The translations under genes and the position numbers were made by a program. The notes under the pieces were generated by a model. That model made no database searches, was not told the DNA's origin, and saw only the letters and a program-made list of their open reading frames with translations. DNA of 64,000 nt from positions 806,001 to 870,000 of the forward strand of contig JAHBTX010000002.1 in NCBI GenBank assembly GCA_019638395.1, in the 5' to 3' direction. Each line of letters starts with the position of its first letter. The stretch's first letter is position 1. Of the stretch, positions 52,388 to 61,537 are shown in pieces. Source of the DNA: Cyclobacteriaceae bacterium. GTDB lineage: Bacteria > Bacteroidota > Bacteroidia > Cytophagales > Cyclobacteriaceae.

Positions 52388-53302
52388 ATGACGAAACAAC
52401 CGCAGTCAGTATTTGTAAGCGGAATACTATTGGCCTTGCTTGGGGCTATCTGTTTTTCTACCAAAGCAGTTTTTGTAAAACTTGCCTATCGCGATACAGA
52501 AGTAGATGCCATTTCATTACTGGCACTACGCATGATTTTTTCGCTTCCGTTTTTTATTATCTCGGCTGCGGTATCGTCATCGCGCCAGAGCAATGTGCGC
52601 TTTACCCATAAGCAGTGGTTTCAAGTTGCATTGGTGGGTTGCCTGGGGTACTACATCAGTAGTTTACTCGATTTTTTAGGGTTGCAATATGTGAGTGCCG
52701 GTATTGAGCGGTTGATACTTTTTATTTACCCCACACTGGTATTGTTAATGTCGGCCATCATCTTTAAAGTAAAAATTAAACCCGTACAATGGGTGGCCTT
52801 GTTCATAACCTATGTTGGTTTGGTTGCGGCCTTCATCAGTGAAGCAGACGTACAATCCGCACAGAATAAGAATTTTTTGTTAGGCTCCCTTTTCATTTTT
52901 ATTTGTGCCTTTACATACGCAGCCTATATTGTGGGTAGCGGGCGGTTAATACCAATAGTAGGTGCTGCCAAGTTTAACAGCTATGCTATGAGCTTTGCAT
53001 CGGTAGGCGTTCTGCTACATTTTTTTATTACGAGTGATGTTTCGCTGCTGGGCTTTTCTACCCCTGTGTATATCTATGGATTTTTAATGGCGGTGCTGTC
53101 AACGGTTATTCCTTCTTATTTGGTGGTTGCTGGCATTAAAAGAATTGGGTCTGATAATGCAGCTATTGTAGGCAGCGTTGGTCCGGTTAGTACCATTGTA
53201 ATGGCTTATTTCTTTCTTGCTGAAACAGTTTCCATGCTTCAGATATTTGGCACCGCATTAATTCTAACAGGTGTGTTGCTGGTGGGCAAACAAAAGAATT
53301 GA
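52388..53302 (+). CDS. EamA/DMT family transporter
   Basis: The 304-aa protein has about ten predicted membrane helices in two EamA repeats (first VSGILLALLGAICFSTKAVFVKLAY; second starting near LGSLFIFICAFTYAAYI). The family exports small metabolites or amino acids, or imports nucleotide sugars; the substrate is open. Its ATG directly follows the GMC stop, so it may share that transcript. Confidence 0.9.
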   Translation: MTKQPQSVFVSGILLALLGAICFSTKAVFVKLAYRDTEVDAISLLALRMIFSLPFFIISAAVSSSRQSNVRFTHKQWFQVALVGCLGYYISSLLDFLGLQYVSAGIERLILFIYPTLVLLMSAIIFKVKIKPVQWVALFITYVGLVAAFISEADVQSAQNKNFLLGSLFIFICAFTYAAYIVGSGRLIPIVGAAKFNSYAMSFASVGVLLHFFITSDVSLLGFSTPVYIYGFLMAVLSTVIPSYLVVAGIKRIGSDNAAIVGSVGPVSTIVMAYFFLAETVSMLQIFGTALILTGVLLVGKQKN

Positions 53303-53348
53303 TTTATACCACAAATGGGCAGCAGAAATAAATAGGGTATCTTTGGTT

Positions 53349-53996
53349 ATGAGGCAGCTTATCATCTTACTCTTTTTCCTTCCTTTAATTAATTCGGCCC
53401 AAACACCCGAATTAATTTTTGTGTTTCTGAACAAACGCACCGATAAGCCTGAATTACCTGGAGCCGAAGTGAAGAAAATTATGGATGGCCATTTAGCCAA
53501 TATTGAGCGCCTGGCTAAAGAAGGCAAACTGATTTCAGCCGGGCCGTTTGATGGTGGAGGCGGCATTTTTATTTTCAAATCAAAATCTACTGAACAGGTT
53601 AAGCAATGGTTACAGACCGATCCCGGAGTGCAGGCCAATCGGTGGCGCATAGAAATTTTGCCTTACTATCCACATGTAGGTGGGGCATGTGCTGTTGCAG
53701 AACCATACGAAATGACCTCGTACCATTTTGTTCGATACATACCCAACATTACCAAATTTAATATTCAGGATGCGCCCCGCATTTTTAAAAAACACGAGGA
53801 CTACTTAAAAGAGATCATTAAAACCGGTAACGTAATTACAGAAGCTTCCTTTGGCGATGATGAGGGTGGCATTCTTGTAATGAAAGGCGACCTTGACAAA
53901 GCCGTAGTTGAAACCGACCCCGCAGTGCGCGAGGGGTTGTTGCTGGTAGAGTTTCAAAAACTTTGGATTGCAAAGGGCGCATTGTGTGAACGGTAG
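53349..53996 (+). CDS. Secreted protein with two YciI-like domains
   Basis: The 215-aa protein has a signal peptide (MRQLIILLFFLPLINSAQ) and two tandem YCII-type ferredoxin-fold units: DGHLANIERLAKEGKLISAG...TDPGV and KKHEDYLKEIIKTGNVITEA...TDPAV. Each holds the conserved His and the DP near its end. YciI proteins are usually single-domain, cytosolic and of uncertain role, so an exported double form is unusual. A GTG at 53271 overlaps the previous gene and lacks the signal, so 53349 was chosen. Confidence 0.8.
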   Translation: MRQLIILLFFLPLINSAQTPELIFVFLNKRTDKPELPGAEVKKIMDGHLANIERLAKEGKLISAGPFDGGGGIFIFKSKSTEQVKQWLQTDPGVQANRWRIEILPYYPHVGGACAVAEPYEMTSYHFVRYIPNITKFNIQDAPRIFKKHEDYLKEIIKTGNVITEASFGDDEGGILVMKGDLDKAVVETDPAVREGLLLVEFQKLWIAKGALCER

Positions 53997-54199
53997 CACC
54001 ACGAGCGTGAGCCTGAGGTCTTTCAAAAATTTTGATGTACCACGACACGGTAAAATGCCAGTCAGATTAGATAAGCGAAGACGGTTTCGAATTCGGACAG
54101 CTTTTACCTCAAATTGTGATGAATGGCAATTAAGCCGTTGCCTAAAGTCGTATCTTGATTTACAATTATTTTTCATTTTAATAACTAAAAAGTCATGCT

Positions 54200-57172
54200 A
54201 TGATGAAAATCTACCAATTGACCAAACGGTTAACCATTGTTTTGCTGATAGCAACAGGTTTGACCGCGTATGGACAATCCTACCAGATTAGTGGTGTTGT
54301 AAAAGATGCACGCTCGGGCGATGGGATTGTGGGTGTAAATGTTTCCGTTAAGGGAACCTCGCAAGGAACAATTACAGACGTTAGAGGAAATTTTGTAGTA
54401 GAGGCAAGCGGCAACGCAGTGCTTATTTTCTCTTTTATTGGCTATCAAACCAAAGAGCTAAGTGTTACGCCTTCAACTACCTCGCTTAATGTAACGCTGG
54501 AAGAAGATGTAACGAATCTTGAAGAAGTTGTTGTTTCGGGTTTGGCTTCCAGTGTAAAGCGATCCAATCTCGCGAATGCAGTAGCTTCTGTTTCATCCAA
54601 AGACCTTCTTGGCACAACTCAAATTCAAACTACCGATGCTGCTATTTATGGTAAAGTGGCAGGAGCAAACATTCGGCAGAATGGCGGTGCACCAGGTGGC
54701 GGTATGAGCATACAATTGCGTGGTCTTACAACATTGGGGGGTGGTTCTCAACCACTCATTATTCTGGATGGAGTTTACATCGATAACTCTTTTCAGAGAA
54801 CAGGGCGCGCGACAGTAAGTGGTGCCGGAGCTTCATCGCAAGATGACGGTTCAAATCGTTTGGCTGACTTAAACCCATCTGATATTGAGAATATAGAAAT
54901 ATTAAAAGGCCCATCGGCCGCAGCCATTTATGGAACTCGTGCGAATGCCGGTGTTATTATCATTACCACAAAGAAAGGCAAAGCCGGTAAAACCGTTGTT
55001 TCATTTAATCAGGATATTGGTGTGGGAAGACCCTTGCGCTTACTTGGCGTTGATAACTGGTCGGAAGACAAAATCAATTTCTTTTTTGCAGCTGCCAGAA
55101 GACCTATTGAACTACAACGGTTTAACGATGCTAATGGAAAATTTATCGATTACGAAGATTATTTCTATGGCAACACTGCAACGCTTTCTAATACCAGGCT
55201 TTCGGTAAGTGGAGGCGATGAAAAAACAAAGTTCTATATAAACGCAGGCATTACAGATGAAAGCGGAGTAGTAAAAAAAACAGGTTTTGAACGTTACTCC
55301 ATTCGTTCCAACATCGAACATAAACTAACCAAAGACATTACGTTTGGTTTTAATTCGAATATTTTAAGAACCAATACCGACCGCGGTTTTACCGGCAACC
55401 AGAACAATACAGGGGCAAGTATTGGTTACCCAATGGCGTATGTACCCAACTACTTTAATTTATTTCCAAACGAACAAGGGGTCTATCCTGATAACCCATA
55501 CACTATAGCAGAAAACCCGGTAGCCGTAACCGATAAGGGTATAAACAACTCATTGGTTAACCGCTTTATTCAGGCATTCTCGTTAGATGCCAATTTGTTC
55601 AAGACAGATAATTCCATTTTAAAATTTAAGCTTAATGGCGGGTTAGATTTTTTACAAAACTCAACCATGATTTACCTGCCTGAAGATTTGCAATATCAAC
55701 GTGCACAGGCAAACCCTGGCGATATTCTAATAGGAAAGCAAGAAGCCTTCAATACCAATTTTCAGGCAGCTTTGGTTTATGATTATAATCTAAAAGCCAT
55801 CAACATGACTACGCAAGTTGGTATTGTTCGATTGGATTTTGCAACCGATGTTTTGTTTAACAGGGGCCGTGGATTAAGCCCTGGTCAGAAATCAATTAAG
55901 CAAGCAAACGTACAAGAGGTTGAAACCGACTTTAGTTCTAAGCAACAAGATGCCGGGGTTTTCATTCAACAAGACTTGAATTTTCAAGATAAAATTGTTG
56001 GTACATTGGGTATGCGCTGGGATAAGTCAACCACTAATGGAGATAAGGATAAGTTTTATGGATTCCCCCGTGCTTCAATGGCTGTAAACTTAACCAACTT
56101 TGATTTTTGGAGTGTTAAATCTGTTTCGCAATTAAAACCGCGCATTGCCTACGGTCAAACAGCCGGCCCTGTTCCGTTTGGAACAACCTTTACGCCACTA
56201 ACAGGCGTAAATATCGGAGGGCTACTTGGCTCAACAGTATCAACAACCATTGGTAATGTTTTTATTTCACCTGAACGTGCCGAAGAAATAGAAGTAGGTT
56301 TAGACTTAGGGTTGTTTAATAATAAAATTTCTTTTGAAGGAACATATTACATTAAACGATCAAGAGATAACATTCAAAATCTTAACCTGGCCCCGGGAAC
56401 CGGTGTAACATCAAGCCCAAGCAACGAGGCCGAGTTAGAAAACAAGGGTATTGAACTATCGCTGGGCGGAACTGTGTTGGAAAAAGATAAAATCCGGTGG
56501 TTCTCTCGTGTAATGTGGTGGAAGAATGAAACCATGGTAACACGCCTTGATATTCCATCTTATTTAACAGGAGCCTTCGGTAGCGGACTTGGAACATTCC
56601 TTATTAGACAGGGCGTTGCTCCTACAACAATTGTTGGAACACCCACTACCACAAGCGCAAGTGAATTTACAGTTTGGGGAGACTCGCAACCAGACTTTAC
56701 TATGTCTTGGTTTAACAGTATAACCCTTCTCAAAAATTTTGATTTGAACTTTATGTGGGAATGGCGTAAAGGTGGCGACAACATTAATCTTCAAAGTTTT
56801 CTTGCCGATAGCGGAGGCACTACGAAAGGATGGTTCAATGATGATGATGGTGACGGAGTTCCCAATGGGCGACAAAGACCACCCGCACCTTATAATAATG
56901 CCGGGCGCTGGGTACAGGATGCCTCTTTTATAAAACTACGCGAAGTCGGATTGTATTATAACGTACCTAAAGCAACCACTGATAAATGGTTTGGTAATAC
57001 CATTAGTCGTGCGCGATTAGGTGTTTCTGGAAACAACGTACTGTTATTTACCAAGTATGAAGGATACGATCCTGAAACTTCAACGTTTGGTGCTGCGTTG
57101 GCTAACAACGTTGACATTGCGCCATATCCAACCATGCGCAGATTATTTTTCCATGTACAAATAGATTTTTAA
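54200..57172 (+). CDS. SusC/RagA family TonB-linked outer-membrane transporter
   Basis: The 990-aa protein has a signal peptide (MMKIYQLTKRLTIVLLIATG and on), an N-terminal carboxypeptidase-regulatory-like domain (YQISGVVKDARSGDGIVGVNV, 28-105), a plug with the SusC signature (LRGLTTLGGGSQPLIILDGV, GPSAAAIYGTRANAGVIIIT) and a 22-strand barrel ending RLFFHVQIDF. It pairs with the SusD lipoprotein to import a ligand with TonB energy. There are no glycoside hydrolases or ECF/anti-sigma genes beside it, so the ligand may not be a polysaccharide. Confidence 0.96.
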   Translation: MMKIYQLTKRLTIVLLIATGLTAYGQSYQISGVVKDARSGDGIVGVNVSVKGTSQGTITDVRGNFVVEASGNAVLIFSFIGYQTKELSVTPSTTSLNVTLEEDVTNLEEVVVSGLASSVKRSNLANAVASVSSKDLLGTTQIQTTDAAIYGKVAGANIRQNGGAPGGGMSIQLRGLTTLGGGSQPLIILDGVYIDNSFQRTGRATVSGAGASSQDDGSNRLADLNPSDIENIEILKGPSAAAIYGTRANAGVIIITTKKGKAGKTVVSFNQDIGVGRPLRLLGVDNWSEDKINFFFAAARRPIELQRFNDANGKFIDYEDYFYGNTATLSNTRLSVSGGDEKTKFYINAGITDESGVVKKTGFERYSIRSNIEHKLTKDITFGFNSNILRTNTDRGFTGNQNNTGASIGYPMAYVPNYFNLFPNEQGVYPDNPYTIAENPVAVTDKGINNSLVNRFIQAFSLDANLFKTDNSILKFKLNGGLDFLQNSTMIYLPEDLQYQRAQANPGDILIGKQEAFNTNFQAALVYDYNLKAINMTTQVGIVRLDFATDVLFNRGRGLSPGQKSIKQANVQEVETDFSSKQQDAGVFIQQDLNFQDKIVGTLGMRWDKSTTNGDKDKFYGFPRASMAVNLTNFDFWSVKSVSQLKPRIAYGQTAGPVPFGTTFTPLTGVNIGGLLGSTVSTTIGNVFISPERAEEIEVGLDLGLFNNKISFEGTYYIKRSRDNIQNLNLAPGTGVTSSPSNEAELENKGIELSLGGTVLEKDKIRWFSRVMWWKNETMVTRLDIPSYLTGAFGSGLGTFLIRQGVAPTTIVGTPTTTSASEFTVWGDSQPDFTMSWFNSITLLKNFDLNFMWEWRKGGDNINLQSFLADSGGTTKGWFNDDDGDGVPNGRQRPPAPYNNAGRWVQDASFIKLREVGLYYNVPKATTDKWFGNTISRARLGVSGNNVLLFTKYEGYDPETSTFGAALANNVDIAPYPTMRRLFFHVQIDF

Positions 57173-57185
57173 ACGAATTGGATAT

Positions 57186-58565
57186 ATGAAAAAGATTCAT
57201 AAATATTTATTCCTCGGATTGCTGATAACAGCAGCGTGTAATCCTTTTGAACTGGATGAAATTATTGATCCAAATAATCCGTCTGTTGCAAGCGTCTCTA
57301 CCAATGCAACCAAAAACCAATTGCAATTTTTGCTTACCGGGTTAGAGTCGCGCCACCGAGGCTATGTTGCCAATGTAAGCCAGGCCTGGAACACATTTGG
57401 TCGTGAAATTTGGTATCTGAATGGATCAGACCCCCGCTTCCAAACCGATTGGCTCGGTCAGAATGGTCGTGTGCCAGATGCTGCTTACTTTGGCTTTGGT
57501 GCCACCGGTGGTGGATCATACGCAACGCCTTATCAGGCAATTAAGCAGGCACAGGTGCTAATTGATGCAGCCGCCAATACATCTGTAGTATCAACAGCAG
57601 AGCGAAATGCCATATCTGGTTTTGCAAAAACCATAATGGGTTATCAATTTATGATTCCCGCAAATTTTGTTTATCAAAACGGTATCAGAATTGATATTGC
57701 AGACCCACTAAATCCAGGCCCCTTTGTTTCATACAACGCAGCATTGGATCACATCTTGGGTTTACTTAACCAGGGTCTTACCGAGTTGAATGCAGCTGGA
57801 ACCGGAGCCTTTCCGTTTAAATTAACTGCAGGGTGGAACAACTTCAATACAATAGATGCTATTAAACAAGTTAACCGGGCTATAACAGCCAGGTTAAACC
57901 TGTACCGGCAAGATTGGCAAGGTGCATTAGATGCTGTAAATGCTTCGTTCATAAATGAAACAGGAAGTTTGAATGCCGGGCCCGCCCATCCCTATGGAGC
58001 ACCACCAGATGCATTTAATCCACTGTTTTATGTAGCAAATGCTTCGGTATCTACCATTATTGTGGTACACCCATCGGTATTAGCTGATGCTACCCCGGGC
58101 GATAAACGCGTGGCGGATAAATTTTTACTGAGAACAACTCCGGTTACTGTTTCGACCGATGCCGGCCCGCTTACCGGAACACATCAGGATAAACGATGGG
58201 CAGCAAATACATCCCCAATTCCGTTTATCAGAAACGAAGAGTTAATTCTGATTAAAGCAGAAGCCCTTGCTCAACTTGGTTCAGCGCAAAACCTGAGCGA
58301 TGCAGTAGATGCTATCAACATAATACGTAACGCAGCATTAATCGGAAATTATTCGGGGGCTGTTACTAAGGAAGCGCTCATCGATGAAATACTGTATCAA
58401 AGAAGATATTCGTTGTGGGCAGAACCCTGGGGCCATCGCTGGATAGATGCACGCAGGTATAACCGCCTCAATCAAATCCCAACTAATTTTGATAACGGGG
58501 CTATATTCAACCAGTTTCCGCATCCACAATCGGATTTAAATTGGGATGCTTACGTAGGCAATTAA
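57186..58565 (+). CDS. SusD/RagB family ligand-binding lipoprotein
   Basis: The 459-aa protein has a lipoprotein signal (MKKIHKYLFLGLLITAAC, Cys18) and a SusD-like helical TPR fold with C-terminal RNEELILIKAEALAQLG and LYQRRYSLWAEPWGHRWIDARR. It forms the lid of the SusC barrel. It lies 13 bp after susC and ends before a strong terminator, so the two are one operon. The ligand is unknown. Confidence 0.94.
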   Translation: MKKIHKYLFLGLLITAACNPFELDEIIDPNNPSVASVSTNATKNQLQFLLTGLESRHRGYVANVSQAWNTFGREIWYLNGSDPRFQTDWLGQNGRVPDAAYFGFGATGGGSYATPYQAIKQAQVLIDAAANTSVVSTAERNAISGFAKTIMGYQFMIPANFVYQNGIRIDIADPLNPGPFVSYNAALDHILGLLNQGLTELNAAGTGAFPFKLTAGWNNFNTIDAIKQVNRAITARLNLYRQDWQGALDAVNASFINETGSLNAGPAHPYGAPPDAFNPLFYVANASVSTIIVVHPSVLADATPGDKRVADKFLLRTTPVTVSTDAGPLTGTHQDKRWAANTSPIPFIRNEELILIKAEALAQLGSAQNLSDAVDAINIIRNAALIGNYSGAVTKEALIDEILYQRRYSLWAEPWGHRWIDARRYNRLNQIPTNFDNGAIFNQFPHPQSDLNWDAYVGN

Positions 58566-58582
58566 TAGCAACAACTTACTAG

Positions 58583-58620
58583 AAAACAAACCCCGGCAAA
58601 TTGTCGGGGTTTTGTTTTTT
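58583..58620 (+). terminator. Terminator of the SusC/SusD operon
   Basis: AACCCCGGC and GTCGGGGTT form a GC-rich stem (one G-U pair) extended by flanking AAAACA/TGTTTT pairing, then a T-run. Confidence 0.85.
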
Positions 58621-58658
58621 GGGATGAAAAAGAACGCTTATAAATACAATGGCAATAT

Positions 58659-58666
58659 TAGTTTTG
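58659..58666 (+). promoter_or_regulatory. Putative -7 element of the EVE gene
   Basis: TAGTTTTG fits TAnnTTTG, 13 bp before the ATG; the leader would be under 10 nt. No clear -33 element. Confidence 0.3.
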
Positions 58667-58679
58667 CAAAAAAATTAGC

Positions 58680-59090
58680 ATGGCACATTGGCTTATCAAA
58701 TCAGAACCCTTTAAATACAGTTGGGATCAGTTAGTAAAGGACAAACAAACCTTTTGGGATGGCGTGCGCAACTATGCTGCACGTAACAACCTAAAGAGCA
58801 TGAAAAAAGGTGACGAACTTTTCTTTTATCATAGCAATGAGGGCCTGGAGATAGTGGGAATTGTAAAGGTAATAAAAGAAGCTTATCAAGACCCTACCAC
58901 AAACGAAACAGCGTGGGTAGTAGTTGATATTAAGCCGGTGCGCAAACTTAAAAACCCTGTAACGCTGGCTCAACTAAAAGCCGACAAGCGCTTGCAGAAC
59001 ATGGATATTATTCGGCTGAGCAGATTGAGCGTTGGTAAAGTTACCGATGAAGAATGGAATATTATTTTAGAGTTGGCTGGTGAAGTTTAA
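58680..59090 (+). CDS. EVE domain protein
   Basis: The 136-aa protein is one EVE (PUA-like) domain: MAHWLIKSEPFKYSWDQL, WDGVRNYAARNNLKSMKKGDELFFYHS and VGIVKV. EVE proteins bind modified bases in DNA or RNA in a conserved pocket formed around the Trp and the ARNNL region. Similar proteins are often near ribosomal or phage-defence genes; neither is seen here. Confidence 0.93.
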   Translation: MAHWLIKSEPFKYSWDQLVKDKQTFWDGVRNYAARNNLKSMKKGDELFFYHSNEGLEIVGIVKVIKEAYQDPTTNETAWVVVDIKPVRKLKNPVTLAQLKADKRLQNMDIIRLSRLSVGKVTDEEWNIILELAGEV

Positions 59091-59135
59091 GCAACAGGCT
59101 CAAACATGAACGACCGGCCACTTAAAAAATTCAAC

Positions 59136-60395
59136 TTAGTTTGGATTCTTAAACGGTCCATACACGGCACGCCTAAAGGCATTGTGCACACTGTTATCAA
59201 AAGGAAAAATCTGAACAAACAGTACCGCTGTTAGTTCGTTTTGCGGATCAACCCAAAACAGTGTGCTGGCTGCACCATCCCAGAAAAATTCTCCTACTAT
59301 ACCAGCATGCTCTTTTTCATCAACGGGTGGTTTTACGCGCACAGCAAAGTCAATTCCAAAACCAACCTGGCCTTTGCTGGGTAACCACATGCGTTCGGTT
59401 ACGCTATCGGCAAGGTGATTGGTAGCCATCAACTTTACTGTTTCTGGTTTTAATATAGTTGTGTTTTCCAACGTGCCTTCGTTCACCAACATCCGCGCAA
59501 AGCGCATATAGTCGTCTATGTTACTGGTTAGTCCATAGCCACCAGGTTTTAGTGGCCATTCTTTTCCATTAAAACTATTTGCCAATGAATCGGCCACACG
59601 ATTGAGCGAGCCATCTTCCTGGCGGGCATACATAGCAGCCAACAAGCTCATGTCTTCCGGAACATATTTGGTGGAGTTCATAGCAAGTGGGCCGGTAATA
59701 TTTTCTCTTACAAATTGCTCAAACGGTTTTCCTGAAATACGCTCAACCAAATAAGCCTGCACATCCACACAAATGCCATAACTCCATTCTTTACCCGGAT
59801 GAAAGGCAAGTGGCAGTGTAGCAAGTTTCGTGGCCATTTGTGCCAACGTATTGTTGGGATTCATCACATTCGCTTCGCTTACCAGTTTGCCAACAACAGG
59901 ATGGTTGGCGTTTGCAAAACCTGCGGTATGTCGTGTTAAATCACGAATAGTAATTGGCCTGTTGGCTGCCACCAACACCGGGTTTCCGTTGGCATCAGCT
60001 CCGGATACAACTTTCATATCGGCAAACTCAGGTGCATACTTTGAAATAGGATCATCCAACTGAAACAAACCTTGTTCGTATAGTTTCATCAACGCAACAC
60101 CGGTAACGGGTTTGGTCATGGAGTAAATGCGCACACACGTGTTACGATCCATTGCTTTGTTGGCTTCGCGATCGGCATAGCCAAAAGAATTAAAGTAAAC
60201 CTCTTTGTTCTTTTCAAAAATTAATGCCGACACACCAGCAATGCGCCCGGAGTCAACCAGTGCTTTAAGTGTTGAATCAAGTCGCGCTTTCGCCTGATCG
60301 GTAATAATGTTTTGATCAGCCGGCTTATCAGCCGAGCTGCAGGCAACACCTAACACGAGTATGCTAAGTGGAAAAAATCTTTTGAACAGGTTCAT
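59136..60395 (-). CDS. Serine hydrolase (class C beta-lactamase-like) lipoprotein
   Basis: The 419-aa protein has a lipobox signal (SILVLGVACSS, Cys20) and a beta-lactamase/transpeptidase-like fold. SxxK is in IYSMTKPVTG and the YxN-like Tyr in EWSYGICVDVQ. It is more likely an esterase or D-amino-acid peptidase of the EstB/LACTB type than a true beta-lactamase. The PD40 protein gene is 34 bp upstream on the same strand. Confidence 0.9.
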   Translation of the reverse strand: MNLFKRFFPLSILVLGVACSSADKPADQNIITDQAKARLDSTLKALVDSGRIAGVSALIFEKNKEVYFNSFGYADREANKAMDRNTCVRIYSMTKPVTGVALMKLYEQGLFQLDDPISKYAPEFADMKVVSGADANGNPVLVAANRPITIRDLTRHTAGFANANHPVVGKLVSEANVMNPNNTLAQMATKLATLPLAFHPGKEWSYGICVDVQAYLVERISGKPFEQFVRENITGPLAMNSTKYVPEDMSLLAAMYARQEDGSLNRVADSLANSFNGKEWPLKPGGYGLTSNIDDYMRFARMLVNEGTLENTTILKPETVKLMATNHLADSVTERMWLPSKGQVGFGIDFAVRVKPPVDEKEHAGIVGEFFWDGAASTLFWVDPQNELTAVLFVQIFPFDNSVHNAFRRAVYGPFKNPN

Positions 60396-60429
60396 GTTTA
60401 ATGCGGGTTAGATGACGGATATAATATTT

Positions 60430-61299
60430 TTATTCACTTACTACTACAGCCAGTTTATCACCTTTGGTGTTTACGGCTAATCGTGTAATACCTTTCAACA
60501 GGCTACTGTCGGTTACGGTAACTTCGCCCCATGTTTTTTCCTTGCGCGGATTGAGAACAAATAGTTTGGTTCCATCGCTGGTTATCAACCGTCCGTCTGG
60601 TAGCCAGGCAATATCTTCATGTTCGGGTAAGGTGTTGGCGATAAAACTAACCTGCATGGTTTGGAGGTTGAGTTTTTTAATTTGCCAATTACCGGCAGCT
60701 GCTTTATGCACAAAGCTGATGGCGCGTTCATTTGGAATACGATGCAGCGCGCGACCAATGTTTTCGGCAATAATCGTGTCGGCTTGTGTAGGCAGCCTCA
60801 GGTAATGCAAGGTGTTGGGTGCACCATCTTTTCCTAACACAAACAGGGCCAGGTGGCTGTTATCGGCCCATACATGATAACCAACCACTAATGAATCGAT
60901 AATTACATAGGGATCTTTTCCGTCTAATGAATATTTACCTAAATCCTGCGCACCATTATCGCGCTGAATGATACACGAGATGCCGGTTTTATCGGGTGTG
61001 AGTGTGGGCGAGTACTCGCGTTCAGTTGTTTCAGTAACCTGATGGGTTGTCTGCGTTTCGTAATTGTAGGATTTTATATCCGACCGACCCTGATCGTTAA
61101 ACGATGCGTAATAGATAATCGGTTCACCAAGATGAAAAGAAGGTTGATTATCGTAACCGGTATGATTGGTTATATTTTGTGGATTGGAGAGTGTGGTTTT
61201 TTTCTTTTTTACTTTCAGATCGAACAGAATAATTTCAGAGCCGGTTTGGGCGTAGGTAATGGCAGAGAAGCAACAGAAAAACAGAGCCAGAATTTTCAT
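60430..61299 (-). CDS. Secreted PD40/TolB-like propeller protein
   Basis: The 289-aa protein has a signal peptide (MKILALFFCCFSAITYAQ) and a beta-propeller of PD40-type repeats (NITNHTGYDNQPSFHLGE, EYSPTLTPDKTGISCIIQ, EHEDIAWLPDGRLITSDG). It is probably a ligand- or partner-binding module; no enzyme domain is attached. The frame could begin at 61314, but the ATG at 61299 gives the better signal peptide. It probably shares a transcript with the serine hydrolase. Confidence 0.8.
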   Translation of the reverse strand: MKILALFFCCFSAITYAQTGSEIILFDLKVKKKKTTLSNPQNITNHTGYDNQPSFHLGEPIIYYASFNDQGRSDIKSYNYETQTTHQVTETTEREYSPTLTPDKTGISCIIQRDNGAQDLGKYSLDGKDPYVIIDSLVVGYHVWADNSHLALFVLGKDGAPNTLHYLRLPTQADTIIAENIGRALHRIPNERAISFVHKAAAGNWQIKKLNLQTMQVSFIANTLPEHEDIAWLPDGRLITSDGTKLFVLNPRKEKTWGEVTVTDSSLLKGITRLAVNTKGDKLAVVVSE

Positions 61300-61359
61300 A
61301 GGTGTGTGGAACAAACCATGAAGATGGCAAAGAAAATTCAGAAAGTGAAGTGCGTTTAT

Positions 61360-61521
61360 TTAAGAGCGAATACAATCTTTAAGCGCGGTATCCAGGTCAA
61401 CAAACGAAAAAGAAAAACCATCTTTTAATAACCTTGCCGGATATACATTCCGGCTTTTGAAAACCAATTCAGTCTTCGAATAATTACAAGCTCCGGTTAG
61501 TGCCCGTTCAATTTTGTATTT
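61360..61521 (-). pseudogene. 3' relic of a TIGR01777-type epimerase (DUF1731 end)
   Basis: A 53-codon minus-strand frame between two stops reads LVFKSRNVYPARLLKDGFSF then SFVDLDTALKDCI and stops. This matches the C-terminal DUF1731 end (VLPxRLLExGFxFxYPxLExAL) of NAD-dependent epimerases of the TIGR01777 family. There is no start codon, and an upstream stop at 61522-61524 cuts it off. The Rossmann part is missing; the ypdA gene starts 14 bp beyond. It is most simply a deletion remnant. Confidence 0.6.
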
Positions 61522-61537
61522 TTAGCCAACAGTAAAC

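Noticed and set aside
54000-54199. Short plus-strand frame leading into the SusC gene
   Set aside because: It runs through the leader and overlaps the start of SusC out of frame, with no domain-like sequence.
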